From: Duncaniella sp. | GTDB lineage: Bacteria > Bacteroidota > Bacteroidia > Bacteroidales > Muribaculaceae | Direction of reading: 5' to 3' | Length of the DNA: 25,671 nucleotides | Assembly (NCBI GenBank): GCA_022511285.1 | Contig: JAFLRW010000009.1 | Coordinates: 1-25,671, forward strand | Shown: one piece after another, positions 22,447-25,671 of the stretch | Layout of the letters: every line of letters starts with the position of its first letter | Numbering within the stretch: the first letter of the stretch is position 1 | Notes under the pieces: generated by a model | The model's input: the letters and a program-made list of their open reading frames with translations, nothing else | Database searches by the model: none | Told to the model about the DNA's origin: nothing | Program-made: the position numbers and the translations under genes

Positions 22447-23967
22447 TCAGTACTGCAGATAGATGAAGGGGACAATGTCGGCCTGACGCACCTGGATGGC
22501 CACAAGGAGCACTATGGCAAGCAGAATGGCCTGAATCGGTAAAGGCGCGGCGATTACGACCCGGCGGAAGGGGTCTGTGATGCAGCGCGGGGCAATGTGA
22601 ACAAAATAGCCCACGCCGAGAGCTATGACTATGGTGAGATAGCCCTCAACAAACTGTGGCGCCACGGAAAGATGGAAGTCATAGATAATCTGATGCCACA
22701 TCATCTGCACGTCGTCAAGCGACGGAGAGCGGAAAAGCATAAAGATGGCTGAGACGAGGAGGAAAGTGACAAGCATATTTATGGGGCGCAGCCAGGCAAC
22801 AGTCTTCAGTCCGGGAAGAAGAGAACGAAGCATCTTGTGGCCCACCAACAGAATGCCGTGAGCCGTACCCCAGATGGCATACATCCATGACGCTCCGTGC
22901 CAGAGACCTCCCACCACCATGGTGGTAAACTGATTGAAATACGCCCGCGCGCGCGAGCAGCGATTTCCCCCGAGAGGAATATAGACATAGTCGCGCAGCC
23001 AGGTGGAGAGCGAGATGTGCCAGCGGTGCCAGAATTCGGTGGGGTTCTGAGCCTTGAAAGGGGCGTTGAAGTTTTCCTTAAATCTAAATCCGAGCAGCAG
23101 TGCTATGCCAATGGCCATATCAGAGTAGCCGGAAAAATCGCAATAGAGCTGGATGGTAAAGCCTATGGAGGCCATCATATTCTCAAAACCGCTATAGAGC
23201 GCAGGATTGTCGAACACACGGTCAACAAAATTTCCGGAAATAAAGTCGGCTATCACCATCTTTTTTACAATGCCGAGCATAATGAGCCATATCCCCTCGC
23301 CCACCATCCGGCGAGAGATCACAGGAGCCGACGCCACCTGTGGGAGCATATCCCGAGCCCTCACCACCGGGCCGGCAAGGAGTGGCGGGAAGAAGGTGAG
23401 ATAAAACACATAGTCTAACAACGACCGGCAGGGGGAAAGCACCCCACGATAGAGGTCGACGATATAGCTGATGGAACGGAAGGTGAAGAATGAGATTCCG
23501 GCCGGAAGCAGAAGGGTCTCGAAGTCAATGCGAGTGTCGAAGAACTGACCGATAGTGTCGACAATGAGATTGAAATACTTGAAATAGAGGAGCATCCCGA
23601 CGTTGACACAGACGTTGAGCGCCACAATCAGACGGCGTATCCAGCCACGGCTCACAGCCCCCATCCATAGGCCGAGAAGCCAATCGCTGCAAGCCACTCC
23701 AAGGAGAATCAGAACGCAAAGGCCTGACGACTTGTAGTAAAAATATAGCGAAAAGAGGATGGTGAAGAGCATCCTTACCGTGCGGAAGTGGCGCAAGAGT
23801 CTGTAGACAGCCAGAAATCCCGCAAAAAGGAGCAGAAAGAGGCCTGTGTTGAAGAGCAGCGGCGAGGCAGGGTCATAGGTCAACAGCCCGACCACTTTTG
23901 AGAGGTCGATGTTGAGCCGTTCGCAAAGCTCAAGAAATCTGGCGTATAGTTGGTCAGGTGCCGGCAT
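22447..23967 (-). CDS. MBOAT-family membrane O-acyltransferase (AlgI/DltB type)
   Basis: A 506-residue inner-membrane enzyme with about ten hydrophobic segments that passes an acyl, usually acetyl, group to a substrate outside the membrane. The MBOAT core is plain: LPAGISFFTFRSISYIVDLY near 155-174, FFPPLLAGPVVRARDMLPQV near 191-210, the FKAQNPTEFWHRWHISLSTW region with RDYVYIPLGGNR, and the catalytic His357 in GGLWHGASW. It is the last gene of a - strand operon, 32 bases after the SGNH hydrolase gene. In alginate and peptidoglycan O-acetylation systems an MBOAT channel works with an SGNH-type partner, which this pairing matches. The acceptor is unknown; a surface polysaccharide is the likely one. 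Confidence 0.9.
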   Translation of the reverse strand: MPAPDQLYARFLELCERLNIDLSKVVGLLTYDPASPLLFNTGLFLLLFAGFLAVYRLLRHFRTVRMLFTILFSLYFYYKSSGLCVLILLGVACSDWLLGLWMGAVSRGWIRRLIVALNVCVNVGMLLYFKYFNLIVDTIGQFFDTRIDFETLLLPAGISFFTFRSISYIVDLYRGVLSPCRSLLDYVFYLTFFPPLLAGPVVRARDMLPQVASAPVISRRMVGEGIWLIMLGIVKKMVIADFISGNFVDRVFDNPALYSGFENMMASIGFTIQLYCDFSGYSDMAIGIALLLGFRFKENFNAPFKAQNPTEFWHRWHISLSTWLRDYVYIPLGGNRCSRARAYFNQFTTMVVGGLWHGASWMYAIWGTAHGILLVGHKMLRSLLPGLKTVAWLRPINMLVTFLLVSAIFMLFRSPSLDDVQMMWHQIIYDFHLSVAPQFVEGYLTIVIALGVGYFVHIAPRCITDPFRRVVIAAPLPIQAILLAIVLLVAIQVRQADIVPFIYLQY

Positions 23968-23999
23968 TATAGGTGAGGATATAGGTCAAAGAGTAGATA

Positions 24000-25373
24000 T
24001 CAATTGCTTCTCAACGCGTCCATAATAGCCTCGTAGAGCAGTCTTCCCTCCAATCGATAGGCGGCGTGAGTGTGGTGCACACGATCCTTTGCAAAGAGGT
24101 TATGAGCCACCCACGTGTTGCTGGCTCCCTGGCCGCCGGCTATGTCATACCAGTCGTAGACGGCGATACCGTTCTGCTTACCATAGTCGAGAATGGCTTG
24201 CCGAATCGGGGCAATGTTGTGGTTGACGGCATAGGAACGCGAGGTGCGGTTGACAGTGCGCGCCTTTTGCCCCTTTTTCTTGGAGCGGACACGCACCTTC
24301 TTGGTCGTAGTGACCGATTTCTGACACTCCATAGGTGTGGTGAGCAGAATCAGAGCATCGGGGTTAGCCGTGCGGATATTTGAGACAAGACGATTGACGG
24401 CACGAGTGAACGCCGAAGTGTCAAGGCGCCCGAACGCCTCATTGGTGCCGAGCGAGACAATCACCAACGCAGGGTTGAGCGGGGCGATTCCGGCACCCAC
24501 AGTGCCTATGCGGTTATAGGTCTCATAGGCAGCTCCGTTATTGCCTATGGCATGGTAGAACACACCGGGCCGATCGCCGGAAAGAGAGGCCCCAAACACC
24601 GTGAGGTCGCCGGCCGAGGCAAAATCAATGGTGATGCGTGTCTGCGGAGATGGGAGGAGTATCTGAGTATAATCACGCGACGGGATGGAGCGGAACTGCA
24701 GCGGGTCGTCGGACTCTCCGCGCACACTGTTGATTACAAAGCGTCCGGAGTGGAACACGGTCACTGAGGTGAAGGGATTGTAGTCATCCTTCTCTGAAGT
24801 GCCTATGGTAAACTCGGAGGATGAGGATGACGGGCGGATGGAACATCCGGTGAAGCCCACCGTCTGCCGCCACGTAGAGCTCATCAGCTTGACAGGAATC
24901 CAGGAGTTGCGACTCTGAAAGAAATAGTTGGATGGCTCGTTGGTGCCTGATATCTTCAGCGGGGACACAAGTCCGCGTCCGGCATTGCCGAAGTCATATT
25001 GCAGCAAGTCGCGTGTGGTGCCGCTCGATATGTCGGCCTGGATGTGGCTGTCGCCAATCAATACGATTGACACGGGAGCCTTGTCGGAACGCTCAAAGGC
25101 CCGGCGCAAGGCCGACCAGTCAGCCCCGTTGTAAATAATATGGTTAGCCGACCGTCGTATAAACGACGGGATGGGAATATCAATATCGTCAGCCTCGCCG
25201 GGAATTTCCACCACGCCGGCAGCCAAAAGTTCGCTCTCGTCATCGTCGGTGACCACCACATCCACCTCCTCGGCGTCAGTGTCGGCGTCAGCCGGTTGCT
25301 GCGCCGCGACGGCAAGAGGGAGTGATGCGAGAAGCAGAGCGTGGGCTATATGCTTTAGAGAGTGTCGTATCAT
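24000..25373 (-). CDS. Secreted SGNH-fold hydrolase/acyltransferase
   Basis: A 457-residue exported protein (signal peptide ending near residue 24, AVAAQQ). After an acidic segment (about 29-66, runs of Asp/Glu) comes the SGNH fold: block I IGDSHIQ with Ser109, block III SLGTNEAFG with Asn311, and block V DRVHHTH with Asp430 and His433. An odd basic stretch lies at 356-380 (many Lys and Arg, including KKK), an insertion or loop between block III and the C-terminal part. SGNH enzymes act as esterases or, beside an MBOAT protein, as O-acyltransferases. The start ATG overlaps the upstream stop by four bases (25370-25373), and the MBOAT gene follows after 32 bases, so the three genes should be one operon. 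Confidence 0.85.
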   Translation of the reverse strand: MIRHSLKHIAHALLLASLPLAVAAQQPADADTDAEEVDVVVTDDDESELLAAGVVEIPGEADDIDIPIPSFIRRSANHIIYNGADWSALRRAFERSDKAPVSIVLIGDSHIQADISSGTTRDLLQYDFGNAGRGLVSPLKISGTNEPSNYFFQSRNSWIPVKLMSSTWRQTVGFTGCSIRPSSSSSEFTIGTSEKDDYNPFTSVTVFHSGRFVINSVRGESDDPLQFRSIPSRDYTQILLPSPQTRITIDFASAGDLTVFGASLSGDRPGVFYHAIGNNGAAYETYNRIGTVGAGIAPLNPALVIVSLGTNEAFGRLDTSAFTRAVNRLVSNIRTANPDALILLTTPMECQKSVTTTKKVRVRSKKKGQKARTVNRTSRSYAVNHNIAPIRQAILDYGKQNGIAVYDWYDIAGGQGASNTWVAHNLFAKDRVHHTHAAYRLEGRLLYEAIMDALRSN

Positions 25374-25671
25374 TGATTCAGTGAGTGTTGTATCGCATTA
25401 AAAAGTTGTCGGGCCAAACGAGCGCCCCCTTTATGAGTCATATGGATATAGTCTTTGTTGATGTCGCCGGCAGCACTCCACTCCACTACGGCCCCCTCGC
25501 CACCCATAGCCTCGCGGGTGTCCCAGAAGAGACAGTGGGCGCGGCGAGCGGCATCGCGTTGCGCGGTAATCATAGCCGGGGCGGTGGACATCGACACCAC
25601 GGAGCCACCACGTTTTTCGCCGCGGTCGCCCACACCCATCACCAAGATATCTGCCCGCGGATAGCAGCGGC
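25370..25671 (-). CDS. SGNH/GDSL hydrolase-like protein (5' partial)
   Basis: The frame is open to the window edge; about 99 C-terminal residues are visible, starting before RCYPRADILVMGVGD. The GVGDRG phrase sits where SGNH proteins have the block III Gly-x-Asn/Asp motif, with an Asp in place of Asn-Asp. DYIHMTH near the end is the block V Asp-x-x-His pair. The tail (KGGARLARQLFNAI) is a normal SGNH ending. Both this and the next protein are SGNH-type, so the operon has a tandem pair. The signal peptide and nucleophile Ser lie outside the window, so activity cannot be judged. Confidence 0.72.
   Translation of the reverse strand, partial: RCYPRADILVMGVGDRGEKRGGSVVSMSTAPAMITAQRDAARRAHCLFWDTREAMGGEGAVVEWSAAGDINKDYIHMTHKGGARLARQLFNAIQHSLNQ

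Overview
The window looks like chromosomal DNA from a gut Bacteroidales bacterium, most plausibly a Muribaculaceae-like member. This is inferred, not proven. The evidence is a GC-rich genome with a complete SusC/SusD/SusE/SusF-type outer-membrane cluster, proteins ending in type IX secretion sorting tails, a fused SecDF, the Bacteroidetes-type alternative GlmU, DUF3127 and LruC-type proteins, and promoters of the Bacteroidetes form TTTG-N19/20-TAnnTTTG instead of -35/-10 boxes.

Layout, left to right. (1) 1-1743: the end of a large secreted protein of unknown family with a type IX secretion tail, closed by a hairpin terminator. (2) 1884-9459: a promoter, a leader with repeated ATGTAGAGA units, then susC-susD-susE-susF-like genes on the + strand and a hairpin. 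The TonB-dependent transporter and three lipoproteins should form a glycan capture and import machine. No glycoside hydrolase or regulator lies beside it in the window, so the substrate cannot be named. (3) 9386-9978: a gap with no convincing protein gene. It holds a textbook intrinsic terminator and a candidate promoter, both on the - strand, which together outline a possible ~270-nt non-coding RNA, plus a strong + strand promoter. (4) 9979-14867: four co-directional genes with gaps of 27-48 bases: a GlmU-like sugar nucleotidyl/acetyltransferase, an aminotransferase, a secreted PL1 pectate lyase with a type IX tail, and a lipoprotein nitroreductase. (5) 14906-14939: a bidirectional hairpin, then on the - strand a large LruC/DUF4114-type surface lipoprotein with an AT-rich core and an inverted repeat covering its start codon. 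(6) 17812-20700: secDF on the + strand. (7) 20789-21264: a DUF3127 gene on the - strand with its own promoter and terminator, divergent from a YIP1-like membrane protein plus smpB. (8) 22447-25671: a - strand operon of two SGNH hydrolases (one cut by the window end) and an MBOAT O-acyltransferase, a likely surface-glycan O-acylation unit.

Housekeeping export and rescue functions (SecDF, SmpB, GlmU-like) are interleaved with accessory surface functions (Sus locus, pectate lyase, LruC protein, O-acylation). I saw no tRNA, rRNA, CRISPR array, transposase or integrase. The points most worth a second look are the candidate ncRNA near 9553-9823, the start-codon inverted repeat at 17390-17456, the SSB-like tail of the DUF3127 protein, and the compositional mosaic of the LruC gene.
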